The position numbers and the translations under genes were made by a program. The notes beneath the pieces were generated by a model, which did no database searches, was not told the DNA's origin, and saw only the letters and a list, made by a program, of their open reading frames with translations. A stretch of DNA of 43,377 bases from Robiginitomaculum sp. (GTDB lineage Bacteria > Pseudomonadota > Alphaproteobacteria > Caulobacterales > Maricaulaceae): NCBI GenBank assembly GCA_002733605.1, contig NVWK01000001.1, forward strand, positions 179,250 through 222,626. Reading direction: 5' to 3'. Below are positions 7,800 to 18,077 of this stretch, in pieces. Within the stretch, counting starts at the first letter, position 1. The number at the start of each line of letters is the position of its first letter.

Positions 7800-8951
7800 A
7801 TGAGCAATATATCTACTCTGATTGAGAGAGCCAAAACTTTAGCAACCCATAAGGGTCAGGCTCTCACAACAATTTCACGCAAGCTTCTCAAGGACGGCAA
7901 AGGAATTTCCCGATTGCAAAACGGGGGACAATGCACACTTAAAACTCTGGAAAATGCGTTCAAAATTCTTAAAGAATTGGAACAGGAGGCAGGTATAAAT
8001 ATCGTAAATTCTACGACATCTCCCAACAAGGCCTCCACATCGTTGACAACAACTGATTTAACCCACCTTGAAAGATTAGAAGCAGAAAGCATTCACATCA
8101 TGCGCGAAGTCGTCGCACAATGTGAAAACCCCGCCATGCTGTACAGCGCGGGCAAAGACAGCTCCGTCATGTTGCATCTTGCCATGAAAGCCTTTTACCC
8201 TTCCCCCCCTCCCTTCCCACTCTTGCATGTTGATACCAATTGGAAATTCAAGGAAATGATTGAATTTCGTGATCGAAGGGCCAAAGAACTGGGCCTGGAA
8301 TTATACGTGCATATGAATCCAGATGGCATCAAACAGAACATTGGCCCTTTCACACATGGGTCAGCCGTTCACACAGATATTATGAAAACTCAGGGCCTGA
8401 AGCAGGCCTTGAATAAATATAAGTTTGATGCGGTTTTTGGCGGTGCACGCCGTGATGAAGAGAAATCGCGAGCCAAAGAGCGAATATTTTCGTTCCGCTC
8501 CATCCAACATCGCTGGGATCCTAAGAACCAACGCCCCGAACTTTGGAATATTTACAATACCCGCGTGGCGAAAGGCGAGAGCATGCGTGTCTTCCCGCTT
8601 TCCAACTGGACCGAGCTTGATATTTGGCAATATATTTATAAAGAGCGCATCGCAATTCCAGATTTATATTTTGCGGCAAAACGCCCGATTGTCGAACGCG
8701 ACGGCATGTTGATACTTGTTGATGATGATCGCATGCCGCTTGAAAATGGTGAAACCGTACAGGAAAGAATGGTGCGGTTTCGTACACTTGGCTGCTATCC
8801 ACTGACAGGCGGCATTGAAAGTACAGCCACAACCTTACCCGAAATCATCCAAGAAATGCTACTTACGAAAACATCCGAGCGCCAAGGCAGGGCCATCGAC
8901 AAGGACGGCGGTGCAAGCATGGAAGATAAAAAAGCGGAAGGGTATTTCTGA
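7800..8951 (+). CDS. cysD: HTH-like domain fused to CysD, sulfate adenylyltransferase subunit 2
   Basis: A 383-residue protein from the ATG at 7800; an ATG at 7779 would add seven residues but has no spaced ribosome site. Residues 1-63 form a small helical domain ([19 protein letters not shown], then [19 protein letters not shown], then [15 protein letters not shown]) resembling short Xre/Cro-like DNA-binding proteins of alphaproteobacteria. A linker rich in Ser and Thr (64-86) leads into full-length CysD (87-383), with [17 protein letters not shown] and the PP-loop SAGKDSS at 116-122. CysD with CysN makes APS from sulfate and ATP. Normal CysD is about 300 residues and lacks this front domain. 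A TTG at 8043 might give free CysD by internal initiation. The stop overlaps the cysN start (TGATG). Confidence 0.88.
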   Translation: MSNISTLIERAKTLATHKGQALTTISRKLLKDGKGISRLQNGGQCTLKTLENAFKILKELEQEAGINIVNSTTSPNKASTSLTTTDLTHLERLEAESIHIMREVVAQCENPAMLYSAGKDSSVMLHLAMKAFYPSPPPFPLLHVDTNWKFKEMIEFRDRRAKELGLELYVHMNPDGIKQNIGPFTHGSAVHTDIMKTQGLKQALNKYKFDAVFGGARRDEEKSRAKERIFSFRSIQHRWDPKNQRPELWNIYNTRVAKGESMRVFPLSNWTELDIWQYIYKERIAIPDLYFAAKRPIVERDGMLILVDDDRMPLENGETVQERMVRFRTLGCYPLTGGIESTATTLPEIIQEMLLTKTSERQGRAIDKDGGASMEDKKAEGYF

Positions 8952-10852
8952 TGTCCCACCATGACAATTTAATCACCACAGATATTTTAGGATATTTAGA
9001 CGCACAGGAGAATAAAAGTTTCCTGCGTTTCATCACATGTGGCAGTGTTGACGATGGTAAATCCACTCTCATCGGACGGTTACTTTACGACAGTAAATTA
9101 ATCTATGAAGATCAGCTTGCCAGCATTGAAAAAGAGAGCAAAAAATCCGGGACACAAGGCGACAAAATCGATTTGGCTTTATTGGTAGATGGACTTGCCG
9201 CAGAACGTGAGCAAGGCATCACCATTGATGTAGCCTATAGGTTCTTTTCCACCGACAAACGCAAATTCATCGTTGCGGACACGCCAGGGCACGAACAATA
9301 TACGCGTAATATGGCTACAGGTGCATCCACTGCCGATCTGGCCATTTTACTTATCGATGCGCGCCACGGCGTACAGGTACAAACCCGCCGCCATAGCCAT
9401 ATTGTATCTTTACTAGGCATAAAACATATAGTCGTTGCCATTAACAAAATGGATTTGGTCGATTTTTCCCAAAAAACATTCAACGAAATTGAAGAAGACT
9501 TCCGTACATTTTCATCTGATCTTGGCTTTGAGGATATCAGGTGCATTCCGGTGTCGGCATTGAATGGCGATAATATCACGATCCCGTCAAACCATATGTC
9601 ATGGTATCATGGTCCATGCGTGTTGGAATATTTAGAAAATATAGATATTTCGGCAAATTTAAATACGGATGGGTTTCGCCTACCCGTACAATGGGTGAAC
9701 CGGCCCAACCATGATTTTCGTGGATTTTCCGGAACGGTTGCGGCCGGTACGATTAGCCCGGGGGACGAGATCATTGTCATTCCTTCAGGTAAACGCTCAA
9801 GGATTAAAGATATTGTGACCATGGGGGCCAACCTTCAACGCGCTCGAAAAGATCAAGCGATAACTGTGACCTTAATGGACGAAATTGATATCTCCCGCGG
9901 TGATTTTATTTGTGGTGTCGATCATCCTGCCGAGCAGTCCGACCAGTTTCAGGCAAGTATTATCTGGATGTCCGAAAACAAACTCCTTCCCGGTCGGAGC
10001 TATATGCTCAAAACTACCAATAAAACGGTTTCTGCCAGCATTACAGATTTGAAATATACGATCAATGTCAACGATCTGTCCCATGACGCGGCAAAAACGC
10101 TTAAACTAAACGAGGTCGGGGTCTGTAATCTTTCCCTAGAGCAGGCGATTACATTCGACACCTTTGCCAACAATCGCCAGACGGGCTGCTTTATTCTTAT
10201 AGATCGGCAGAGCAATGAAACCGTTGGGGCTGGCATGCTCAACTTCTCCCTGCGCAGGGCCTCGAATGTGGTCTGGCAAAATTTAGAAATCGGGAAACCC
10301 CAGCGCGCAGATCAAAAGCATCAAAGGCCAGTCGTATTATGGTTTACCGGTCTTTCTGGTTCTGGAAAATCCACGATTGCCAGCCTTGTCGAGAAAAAAC
10401 TCTTCGATCTTAACCGGCACACATATACTCTGGATGGAGATAATGTACGTCACGGACTGAACAAAGATTTGGGTTTCACAGATGCCGACAGGGTGGAAAA
10501 CATCCGGCGTATCGGGGAAATAGCTAAATTGATGGTCGATGCAGGCCTCATGGTCTTAACGTCCTTCATATCCCCCTTCAGGGCAGAACGCCAAATGGCG
10601 AGACGTTTGTTTGATAGTGGAGAGTTTATAGAGGTTTTTATCAACACACCGCTAGACGTAGCAGAATCCCGAGATGTAAAAGGGCTATATGCCAAGGCAC
10701 GGCGCGGCGAGATTAAGAACTTCACAGGCATTGATAGCGAATACCACGCGCCCACAGAAGCAGAGATTGAAATCAACACGGTCGAACAGACCGCAGAACA
10801 AGCCGCAGAAAAAATCGTAACCTATCTGAAAAATAACGGGTATTTGAACTAA
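8951..10852 (+). CDS. cysNC: Bifunctional CysN-CysC: sulfate adenylyltransferase GTPase subunit and APS kinase
   Basis: A 633-residue fusion. The N-terminal GTPase (CysN) has the P-loop GSVDDGKST at 31-39, DTPGHEQY and NKMDLVDF, followed by EF-Tu-like beta-barrel domains. From about residue 460 an APS kinase domain follows, with P-loop GLSGSGKST near 466 and the family signatures [10 protein letters not shown] and [15 protein letters not shown]. With CysD it converts sulfate to APS and then to PAPS, the sulfate donor. The ATG overlaps the cysD stop, so the two are co-translated. No PAPS reductase or other assimilation gene is next door. That arrangement, like rhizobial NodPQ, suggests sulfation of a glycan rather than cysteine synthesis, but no sulfotransferase is in the window. 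Confidence 0.95.
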   Translation: MSHHDNLITTDILGYLDAQENKSFLRFITCGSVDDGKSTLIGRLLYDSKLIYEDQLASIEKESKKSGTQGDKIDLALLVDGLAAEREQGITIDVAYRFFSTDKRKFIVADTPGHEQYTRNMATGASTADLAILLIDARHGVQVQTRRHSHIVSLLGIKHIVVAINKMDLVDFSQKTFNEIEEDFRTFSSDLGFEDIRCIPVSALNGDNITIPSNHMSWYHGPCVLEYLENIDISANLNTDGFRLPVQWVNRPNHDFRGFSGTVAAGTISPGDEIIVIPSGKRSRIKDIVTMGANLQRARKDQAITVTLMDEIDISRGDFICGVDHPAEQSDQFQASIIWMSENKLLPGRSYMLKTTNKTVSASITDLKYTINVNDLSHDAAKTLKLNEVGVCNLSLEQAITFDTFANNRQTGCFILIDRQSNETVGAGMLNFSLRRASNVVWQNLEIGKPQRADQKHQRPVVLWFTGLSGSGKSTIASLVEKKLFDLNRHTYTLDGDNVRHGLNKDLGFTDADRVENIRRIGEIAKLMVDAGLMVLTSFISPFRAERQMARRLFDSGEFIEVFINTPLDVAESRDVKGLYAKARRGEIKNFTGIDSEYHAPTEAEIEINTVEQTAEQAAEKIVTYLKNNGYLN

Positions 10853-10974
10853 TGCTTGTCAGAATAATTTAGAGTCCACTCATAGGGTTTAAAATAAAAG
10901 AGTCTGTTCTTTTGGCAAAGTTTTTAGCATCTTTCCAATTTGATACCGTTGAACCCAAACACTGGTTTTAAGCA

Positions 10975-11922
10975 TTATTTTTTACAAATTTCTTCAAAAT
11001 ACGAAATTGTTTTTTCCAAACCTTCCCGGAGTTGAATTTTTGGCGTCCAATCCAAATATTCATTCGCACGACCAATATCTGGCTTGCGTTGTATCGGGTC
11101 ATCTTGTGGTAAAGGCTTAAAGATAATTTTCGATTTAGACCGCGTTAACTCCAGTATGAGTTCCGCCAACTCAAGAATTGTAACCTCGCTTGGGTTTCCA
11201 ATATTAACAGGGCTTACAACACTATCCGGCGCATTCATCAAGCGGATCATCCCTTCTATTAAGTCATCGCGGTAACAAAACGACCGCGTTTGATCGCCTT
11301 TACCGTACATTGTAATATCCTGACCGGATAAAGCCTGCATAATAAAATTAGAAACCACCCTCCCATCAGCAGGGTGCATTCTCGGGCCATAAGTATTGAA
11401 GATACGCATGACACGGATATTGACATTGTTTTGACGATGATAATCGTAAAATAATGTTTCCGCACAACGCTTACCTTCATCATAGCAAGACCGAATACCA
11501 ATTGGGTTTACATGCCCCCAATAAGTTTCCTTTTGTGGATGAACCTCTGGGTTACCATACACTTCAGATGTAGAGGCTTGTAAAATTTTTGCCCCGACGC
11601 GTTTGGCCAACCCAAGCATGTGGATAGCCCCAATAACATTTGTTTTTGTCGTTTGCACCGGATCATGTTGATAATGCACAGGAGATGCAGGGCACGCCAA
11701 ATTAAAAATCTCATCCACTTCAACATAAAGTGGAAAACATACATCATGACGCATCAACTCAAAACGGGTATTCCCAAGTAAATGTTCCACATTCGATTTT
11801 TGACCAGTGAAGAAATTATCTACACACAAAACTTCATGTCCCATATCAAGCAATCGTTCACACAAATGCGAGCCTAGAAACCCCGCGCCACCAGTAACGA
11901 GCACACTTCTTCTAATAGACAT
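10975..11922 (-). CDS. uxs: UDP-glucuronate decarboxylase (UDP-xylose synthase)
   Basis: A 315-residue extended short-chain dehydrogenase. The NAD-binding motif is [11 protein letters not shown] at the N-terminus; the catalytic Tyr and Lys lie in [11 protein letters not shown], and [14 protein letters not shown] and [18 protein letters not shown] are typical of UXS enzymes. It converts UDP-glucuronate to UDP-xylose in the cytoplasm using bound NAD. Length and motifs are complete. It is convergent with cysNC, 122 bases apart, and lies at the downstream end of the minus-strand precursor genes. Its substrate would come from the UDP-glucose dehydrogenase encoded at 28717-30039. Confidence 0.93.
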   Translation of the reverse strand: MSIRRSVLVTGGAGFLGSHLCERLLDMGHEVLCVDNFFTGQKSNVEHLLGNTRFELMRHDVCFPLYVEVDEIFNLACPASPVHYQHDPVQTTKTNVIGAIHMLGLAKRVGAKILQASTSEVYGNPEVHPQKETYWGHVNPIGIRSCYDEGKRCAETLFYDYHRQNNVNIRVMRIFNTYGPRMHPADGRVVSNFIMQALSGQDITMYGKGDQTRSFCYRDDLIEGMIRLMNAPDSVVSPVNIGNPSEVTILELAELILELTRSKSKIIFKPLPQDDPIQRKPDIGRANEYLDWTPKIQLREGLEKTISYFEEICKK

Positions 11923-12029
11923 ATGACAAAACCTTCATTGCAGATCAAATTATAGACAATAAGCTCAAAACGCACGAACCGGAATTATGAATAATTTCTC
12001 CAAGAGCGTGGTTTCCATTGAGCTATACT

Positions 12030-13016
12030 CTATTTATTATGCCAATTCCACGCATCTTGAACAATTTGCTCTAGCCCCCGTTTTGGCACCCACCCCAACT
12101 CTTTTTTCGCCTTGCTTCTATCCGCAACCAATACAGAGCTATCCCCATCACGGCGCTCAGATTCTGCAACAGGAAATGCCTCACCACTTATTTTCCGGAT
12201 CATCTCTACAAGCTCTTTAACAGTCGTCCCCGTACCCGTACCAAGGTTGTAGGCCCCGCCCAACTCACCGCCTAGCAAACGGCCTAATGCACACACATGG
12301 GCGTCTGCTAAATCCAATACATGAATGTAGTCCCGCACACATGTACCATCCCGTGTATCATAATCCGTTCCAAACAGGCTAAAACCAGGTCGAAGCCCCA
12401 TAGCAGCCTCTATCGCAATAGGAATCGCATGGGTTTCGGGGTCATGCCGCTCACCAATCCGTCCTTCAGGGTCTGCCCCTGCGGCATTAAAATACCTCAG
12501 AGCAATTGACGGAAACTCGCAACATTCCCGCATATCTGTCAGATACTTCTCAACACACAACTTGGTGTTTCCATATGGACTTAGTGGAAATTGCGGATGT
12601 TTTTCATCCATAGGTACATATTCTGGCGCACCATAGGTCGCACACGTCGAAGAAAAGACAAAACCTTTCACACCGGAACGGTACGCTTCACTAATTAAAT
12701 TAATAGCACCTTTTACATTCGTTTCATAAAAAGATACAGGGTCTTTTACTGAAATTCCGACTTCAATCAGAGCTGCGAAATGCACAACCCCAACCGGTTT
12801 CCAGTCCTGAAACACCTGTTTAACGGCAAGCTCGTCACGGATATCTCCAACAATACACGGGCCCCATTGTACAAATTCCTTATGCCCATTTGACAAATTA
12901 TCAAAAACTACGGGCGTATACCCTGCCTCTGCCAAAGCCAGACAAGTATGCGAACCAACATACCCCGCTCCACCCGCTACAAGAATATTACCTTTATTTT
13001 GGTGAATATTTGCCAT
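12030..13016 (-). CDS. galE: UDP-glucose 4-epimerase
   Basis: A 328-residue GalE of the short-chain dehydrogenase family, interconverting UDP-glucose and UDP-galactose. Visible motifs are AGGAGYVGSHTC (NAD binding), FDNLSNGH, the catalytic SSTCATYG and YGNTKLCVEK, and NLGTGTGTTVKELV near the C-terminus. Length is normal. It lies upstream of the UXS gene on the same strand, with a 107-base gap, and diverges from the mannose-1-phosphate guanylyltransferase gene across 241 bases that should hold both promoters. It supplies galactose units to the polymer. Confidence 0.95.
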   Translation of the reverse strand: MANIHQNKGNILVAGGAGYVGSHTCLALAEAGYTPVVFDNLSNGHKEFVQWGPCIVGDIRDELAVKQVFQDWKPVGVVHFAALIEVGISVKDPVSFYETNVKGAINLISEAYRSGVKGFVFSSTCATYGAPEYVPMDEKHPQFPLSPYGNTKLCVEKYLTDMRECCEFPSIALRYFNAAGADPEGRIGERHDPETHAIPIAIEAAMGLRPGFSLFGTDYDTRDGTCVRDYIHVLDLADAHVCALGRLLGGELGGAYNLGTGTGTTVKELVEMIRKISGEAFPVAESERRDGDSSVLVADRSKAKKELGWVPKRGLEQIVQDAWNWHNK

Positions 13017-13257
13017 ATGTGCCCCTTATACAACGCCCAAACAGTACCAGATTCATTGGTATATAATTTGGCCAACTCACTGACTAATGCTTGCATATGG
13101 GTTTGTAAATACAACAAATGGTAATTAAATTTACAGTTCCAAATAATTCATATGAGCGGAGAACTCCAACTTTTAATTTCATATAATTGTAAAACACTTT
13201 GTATTGATTTCCCACACCAAACCCCCTACACAAATACGTGCACAATTGGGGCAAAAC

Positions 13258-14358
13258 ATGCGAAACAAAACTATATATCCTGTAATTATGTGTGGCGGAT
13301 CAGGAACACGACTATGGCCTTTATCCACTCAAAACAAACCAAAACAATATCACACACTGACGTCTGATAAGACCATGTTACAAGAAACCATCCTTAGAAT
13401 GGTTGATGCAGGTGAGCAAGTGGTTGCACCCCCTAGTTTTATTTGCGCACTAGAACATGAAGCCCTGATATATGAACAAACACATCAAATAGGCATAGAT
13501 CCATTACATGTAATTTTAGAGCCCACAGGGAGAAATACAGCGCCTGTAGCCGCTATTGCAGCTGACATTATCGGAGAACATGATCCAGATGGCATCATCT
13601 TACTTTTACCCGCAGACCACTACATTCAAGATGTAGAAGAGTTTTGGCGGTGTATAGGACTAGGCATAGATACAGCTTTGCAGGGGAACCTTGTTACATT
13701 GGGTCTACATCCATCAACTCCGGAAACTGGGTATGGTTATATCCGCAAAGGGGCGATGTTATCCCCCTCTCTCTATACTGTTGATCGTTTTGTTGAAAAA
13801 CCAGACTTGGAAACCGCCAAATCATATCTGAAAAGTGGCAATTATTTTTGGAATGCCGGTATATTTTTATTCACTCCAACCACGATTATTGACAGTTTTC
13901 AAACACATGCGCCAAATATTTTACAAGCGTGTCGGGATACTCTTGCAGCGTCCAAACGAAATGGTTCATCGGTTTTTCTTGATCCGAGCACATTTTCTAT
14001 TTGTCCTGCCGATTCCATCGATTATGCGATTATGGAACATGCTGAAAACATTATGCTTGTCGCGCCCGTTGATATAGGCTGGAACGATATCGGCTCTTGG
14101 GTAGCTTTAGATGCCTTTGAAAAAGCTCGCACACCAGCGCCCAATGTAACAATTGGCGGCAATGTAGAGATTGGTAACATCCTCTTGCTTGATGGACAAA
14201 ACAATTATATTCGCTCCGATGGGCCACTTGTTGCTGGGGTAGGATTAGAAAATTTAATTATTGTTGCCACAAGGGACTCCGTTCTCATTTTACCCAAAGA
14301 ACGTGGGCAGGATGTTAAAAAAATTGTAGAAGCCTTAAAAGCAAATGAACATTCGTAA
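13258..14358 (+). CDS. manC: Mannose-1-phosphate guanylyltransferase (GDP-mannose synthesis)
   Basis: A 366-residue nucleotidyltransferase. The ATG at 13258 is preferred because MRNKTIYPVIMCGGSGTRLWPLS is the normal family start; the frame extends back to 13204. Motifs are the pyrophosphorylase loop MCGGSGTRLWPLS, LEPTGRNTAPVAAIAA, LPADHYI and FVEKPD. The C-terminal phosphomannose isomerase domain of bifunctional ManC/AlgA enzymes is absent, so it is the one-domain form. It makes GDP-mannose from mannose-1-phosphate and GTP. The GDP-mannose should feed the GDP-mannose dehydrogenase at 19415-20692. It is one of the few plus-strand genes here and converges on the SGNH gene. Confidence 0.92.
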   Translation: MRNKTIYPVIMCGGSGTRLWPLSTQNKPKQYHTLTSDKTMLQETILRMVDAGEQVVAPPSFICALEHEALIYEQTHQIGIDPLHVILEPTGRNTAPVAAIAADIIGEHDPDGIILLLPADHYIQDVEEFWRCIGLGIDTALQGNLVTLGLHPSTPETGYGYIRKGAMLSPSLYTVDRFVEKPDLETAKSYLKSGNYFWNAGIFLFTPTTIIDSFQTHAPNILQACRDTLAASKRNGSSVFLDPSTFSICPADSIDYAIMEHAENIMLVAPVDIGWNDIGSWVALDAFEKARTPAPNVTIGGNVEIGNILLLDGQNNYIRSDGPLVAGVGLENLIIVATRDSVLILPKERGQDVKKIVEALKANEHS

Positions 14359-14423
14359 TTCTGGTGTATCGTAAGAAAATCAATTCTGGAATTTCACAGA
14401 CGTTTGGTTATTACAGCATTATG

Positions 14424-15324
14424 CTACCCAAAACATGCATTTAGATGAGGCAACTTCATAAGTTCTTGCGTCACATCTCTCGATCCTATCATATTTAGAT
14501 GCAAAGGGTCACTAAATTTATCATCATCACGTGTCACTCGGCTAAAATCAAAAATAGGCTCCCCTATTTCCAATTCGAATTCTTCGACCCAAGTTTCTGG
14601 TATCATTTTGTGTGCATACACACTTGGATGATAAGGTGCAACAATGAGGAAAGGACGAACCCCTGCCTCTCGAAGCGTTACAATTGACCGTTTCAACGCT
14701 TCTATATTACCATCGGGGAATTTCATAAAAGGCACTACGTTTCGCGCAAATACTTTAACTTCATCTTGAGTAACCTCCCCCCCCCCGATTAATCCACGAT
14801 TGATCATCACGGCCAATATAAAAACCAACTCGATAAAATAACTCCCCATTCAACCGATAGCTTGTAAATAACTTTCGCCATGGAATAATGCTGTCAGATT
14901 GGGCATTTAGAAAGTTTGTTAAATTTTTACTATACGGTGTAAAGGGGGCGAGTTGTCTTTCGGAGTTATTCCCTGATAAAACACTTGTAACTTCAATAAT
15001 AGCTACATCAAGCCCATCTGTTTTTTCCAATACATCACGGATGATCACTTCAAGCACCTTTATGCCTAACCCGTTGTAAGATAAATTCACAACATTCCTA
15101 CACAAATTTTCTGAAAGCTCAGGAGCATAAAAAGAGTGCACTCCACGCGAATTTCCAAAAATTGCCACATCCATATCTAATCGACCCGTATATAACTTTG
15201 CATAACGAAAATTACTTTTATTGACAATCATATTACCGATAACGCCAGCTGTTCTGTCCATAACAAAGACGCATAAGGTAATAAATAAAATTGCTTTCAA
15301 ATTTTTAAAATTGGAAATAGACAA
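14424..15324 (-). pseudogene. SGNH-hydrolase-like partner of MBOAT acyltransferase, frame broken at a G10 tract (probably phase-off)
   Basis: Translation probably starts at a TTG (15324) preceded by GGGAGG, overlapping the end of the MBOAT gene by 20 bases. An N-terminal membrane helix (ILFITLCVFVMD) is followed by a periplasmic SGNH-type domain with the block VAIFGNSRGVHSFYAPEL. At G10 (14777-14786) the frame runs out as INRGGGGYSR-stop. One base fewer (G9) would read NRGGEVTQDEVKVFARN and continue to a stop at 14424, giving about 299 residues including the C-terminal DPLHLN (Asp/His of an SGNH triad). Such proteins act like AlgJ/AlgX with AlgI to move acyl groups onto a polysaccharide. The clean break at a homopolymer suggests phase variation; a sequencing error remains possible. 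Confidence 0.8.
14777..14786. repeat. C10/G10 homopolymer tract, candidate phase-variation switch
   Basis: Ten consecutive C on the plus strand (G10 in the SGNH gene on the minus strand), located exactly at the frame break. Tracts of this length slip readily during replication. G9 or G12 would restore the full-length protein; G10 and G11 would not. Confidence 0.85.
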
Positions 15325-16699
15325 AAGACCCTCCCGTAAACGTCCCAAGAAATGGCAAAGTAAATAGCAAAAATGCTGCAAACCCAGCGCGTACATTCCG
15401 GCATCTTGTAAACCGCCTAAATTTATATGAATCTTCGTAAAAAACTTCTAATATTAATAGGCTTAACGCAAGTCCGAAAGCAATTATAAGCTGGAATTTG
15501 TTTCTTAGCTCACCGAAAGAGTAGCTATCTGCAAACACTATACCCTTAATAATAGAGATGGCTGACTGAAAACTATCCGCCCGAAAGAACACCCATGCAA
15601 AACAAACCAATGAAAAAACTAATATTCTCGACAACCAGATAGAAAAGAACCCTTTAGCTTGAAAGGGCCAAAAGAGCCGCTGTAAAACAAGATAGCCCCC
15701 ATGTAAAACGCCCCAAACCATAAAAGGCCAACCTGCGCCATGCCACAATCCACCGAGAACCATAGTAAGCATAAGGTTTCGATTTGTTTTAAATTTCCCA
15801 CCACGGTTACCACCAAGAGAAATATAGAGATAATCCCGCAGCCAAGAAGATAATGAAATATGCCAACGGCGCCAAAAGTCACTGAAATTTACAGCCATGT
15901 AAGGGCGTCGGAAATTAACAGGAAAATCCAACCCCATTATTTTACCAAGCCCAATCGCTATCAGAGAGTATCCCGCAAAATCTCCATAAATTTGTACAGC
16001 AAAGAAAAACACTCCAATCATGAGCCCAAGACCATCAAATGTACTAGGGTAATCAAAAGTGCGTTCAACAAATGGCGCTAGCCTATCTGCAATAACAATT
16101 TTAAGAACAAGCCCCAATATTACTTTTTCCATACCGATCCAAAAATTCGTCCACTTAAAACGATGTAGAACCTCTAGCTGTGGCAACAAATCTGAAGCCC
16201 TAACGATAGGACCCGCTACAAGTTGTGGAAAAAGTGATACATACACGGCAAAATTCAACAAGCTCCCTTGCAATTGTAACTTGCCCCTCCATACATCAAT
16301 TACATAGCTCATAGTTTGAAATGTAAAAAATGATATCCCGACAGGTAAGATAATAGACAATGTAGAATGATGTGCATTTACCCCAAAAGATTCAATCATA
16401 GTTATTAATTGATCAATAAAAAAATTATAGTATTTAAAAATTCCCAATATACCTAAGTTCACCACGATAGAAAATACAAGCCACGATTTCCCCCTTTTAG
16501 ATGCAAGGCGTTGTGTAATATAAAAATTAAAAATTGTGCAGAACCCGATTAAAAATAAAAACCTCCAATCCCACCAACCATAAAAAACATATGAGGCAAC
16601 AAGCGTGATTGAGTGTTGGAATTTTAGTCCCGGTGCAAAAAAATAAAGCGGAAAAAAGATAAAAGCAAAAAGTAGAAAAACTTCACTGTTAAATAACAC
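15305..16699 (-). CDS. MBOAT-family O-acyltransferase, AlgI-like
   Basis: A 464-residue polytopic inner-membrane protein with about ten hydrophobic segments. It carries the MBOAT core: LVAGPIVRASDLLPQL, the loop with NFRRPYMAVNFSDFWRRWHISLSSWLRDYLYI, and the catalytic-histidine region GLWHGAGWPFMVWGVLHG. AlgI-type members pass acetyl groups across the membrane to a periplasmic SGNH partner that acetylates polysaccharide. That partner is encoded immediately downstream and overlaps by 20 bases. Length is usual for AlgI-like proteins. The gene begins a two-gene unit separated by 218 bases from the acyltransferase-3 gene. Confidence 0.93.
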   Translation of the reverse strand: MLFNSEVFLLFAFIFFPLYFFAPGLKFQHSITLVASYVFYGWWDWRFLFLIGFCTIFNFYITQRLASKRGKSWLVFSIVVNLGILGIFKYYNFFIDQLITMIESFGVNAHHSTLSIILPVGISFFTFQTMSYVIDVWRGKLQLQGSLLNFAVYVSLFPQLVAGPIVRASDLLPQLEVLHRFKWTNFWIGMEKVILGLVLKIVIADRLAPFVERTFDYPSTFDGLGLMIGVFFFAVQIYGDFAGYSLIAIGLGKIMGLDFPVNFRRPYMAVNFSDFWRRWHISLSSWLRDYLYISLGGNRGGKFKTNRNLMLTMVLGGLWHGAGWPFMVWGVLHGGYLVLQRLFWPFQAKGFFSIWLSRILVFSLVCFAWVFFRADSFQSAISIIKGIVFADSYSFGELRNKFQLIIAFGLALSLLILEVFYEDSYKFRRFTRCRNVRAGFAAFLLFTLPFLGTFTGGSFVYFQF

Positions 16700-16865
16700 G
16701 GATACATCCTTTATAACTACTTAATACAATAGAGGATTACTCATCACATACTGCATTCGTTAATAATTGAAAACCACCACAAACTCATAGGAAGTTTTCC
16801 AACCAACTCACCACTACTTGTCCATGTACAAAATAGTTATTATGAACAAATTTTTGACACAAACA

Positions 16866-16894
16866 ATGTTTCCAATTTTATAAATTGGAAACAT
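16866..16894 (-). terminator. Hairpin downstream of the acyltransferase-3 gene, possible terminator
   Basis: Perfect 13-bp inverted arms (ATGTTTCCAATTT and its complement) with a 3-base loop, 24 bases after the acyltransferase-3 stop. The minus-strand flank lacks a solid T-run, so termination is plausible but not certain; an operator is the alternative. Confidence 0.4.
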
Positions 16895-16917
16895 GTATAA
16901 TCTGGTGAACTTCAATT

Positions 16918-17979
16918 TTATTCAGCAAACGGAATTGCTTTCCTTCCATTTTTAATGAAGGCGCCCACTGGCTTTTCAATTAAGAGATGGCCCAAAACGC
17001 CTCCTAAAGCAGCTGCAAATGTCATAAAAACAATAAATACAACCTGCGCAATCGTAGATGAAGTATCTATATGAGCACGAGATGCTAGCACTCTGATGAA
17101 AGAAAGAATGAATGGGTGTGAAAGATACATTGCGTAAGAGGCATTCCCGAGCAATAAGAGCCATGATGAGGTAAATCGGCTCACCAAAGATTCATATGAT
17201 AGGCTATAATAGACAATAAAAGCGGCAGGGACACCAAAGGTTAAGCTTCGCGGCAACTCTCCTTGCATACCCAATGATCCAAAAGCCACAAAGCTAAAAA
17301 GGGTAATTAAAAATACAAATGTCTTCTTTTTCCCCTCAACAAACAAGTGTTGAAAATTTATAAATACCCACCCAACAACCATGCCAAATAAAAATTCCAA
17401 CATAATATTAGCTGTATAAAATGCCCAAACGGCACTTGAGCTTATAAACATACCCGATAAGACCAAAGCTATAATACATGCACCGCTTAAATAAATGACT
17501 CGAGTTTTTCCAAAAAACAAAGCCATAGCAAATATTGCATAAAATAGCATTTCATAGTTTAGGGTCCAGCCCACCCGTAACATAGGTGAAACAGAACCAA
17601 CCGTTGCAGGATTTGGATGAGCCACAAAGAACAAGGAATACAATAAATGCTGTAAATCAAAGGTTGTTCCTCGAAATGCACTTGGAATAATTAGCGTTAA
17701 TACTGCTGTAAAAAGTGTGAATATCCAATATATCGGAGCAATACGAACAATCCTATTTTTAAAAAACTGCCATGGTGTCATAGTTTTCTTAAATGATATA
17801 TAGATCATTACAAATCCACTAATCACAAAAAACAAATCAACGCCCCCATTCCCAAAAGAGACAAATTCGGATATCTTTTTTACTTCAAACTGTTCCGCAG
17901 AATGTAAAATAACAACTAGGATCGCCGCAATAGCACGTAAAACCTGAATGCTATTTAAAACTTTGTGTTTCTTTGTCAT
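16918..17979 (-). CDS. Acyltransferase 3 family membrane protein (OafA/ExoZ-like)
   Basis: A 353-residue polytopic inner-membrane protein. The opening NSIQVLRAIAAILVVILHSAEQF and the following GNGGVDLFFVISGFVMIYIS are the hallmark of the acyltransferase-3 family, whose members O-acylate exopolysaccharide, O-antigen or Nod factors. The first motif contains the conserved catalytic-type His after ILVV. I chose the ATG at 17979, preceded by GGGA; an ATG at 17991 would add four residues. A FKNRIVRIAPIYWIFTLFTA segment is also family-typical. Together with the MBOAT pair it gives the locus two separate acylation routes. Confidence 0.9.
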   Translation of the reverse strand: MTKKHKVLNSIQVLRAIAAILVVILHSAEQFEVKKISEFVSFGNGGVDLFFVISGFVMIYISFKKTMTPWQFFKNRIVRIAPIYWIFTLFTAVLTLIIPSAFRGTTFDLQHLLYSLFFVAHPNPATVGSVSPMLRVGWTLNYEMLFYAIFAMALFFGKTRVIYLSGACIIALVLSGMFISSSAVWAFYTANIMLEFLFGMVVGWVFINFQHLFVEGKKKTFVFLITLFSFVAFGSLGMQGELPRSLTFGVPAAFIVYYSLSYESLVSRFTSSWLLLLGNASYAMYLSHPFILSFIRVLASRAHIDTSSTIAQVVFIVFMTFAAALGGVLGHLLIEKPVGAFIKNGRKAIPFAE

Positions 17980-18077
17980 TTTTCGTCCCATGAAACATTA
18001 TCATACAAACTGTACATGATGAAACGCATCACCACTCTTTTAACATAGTAAAAACAATAATAATCTGTATTGGCTTA

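Noticed and set aside
8203..8209. C7 tract in cysD as a second phase-variation site
   Set aside because: The frame is intact through it ([14 protein letters not shown]) and seven bases are short for high-frequency slippage.
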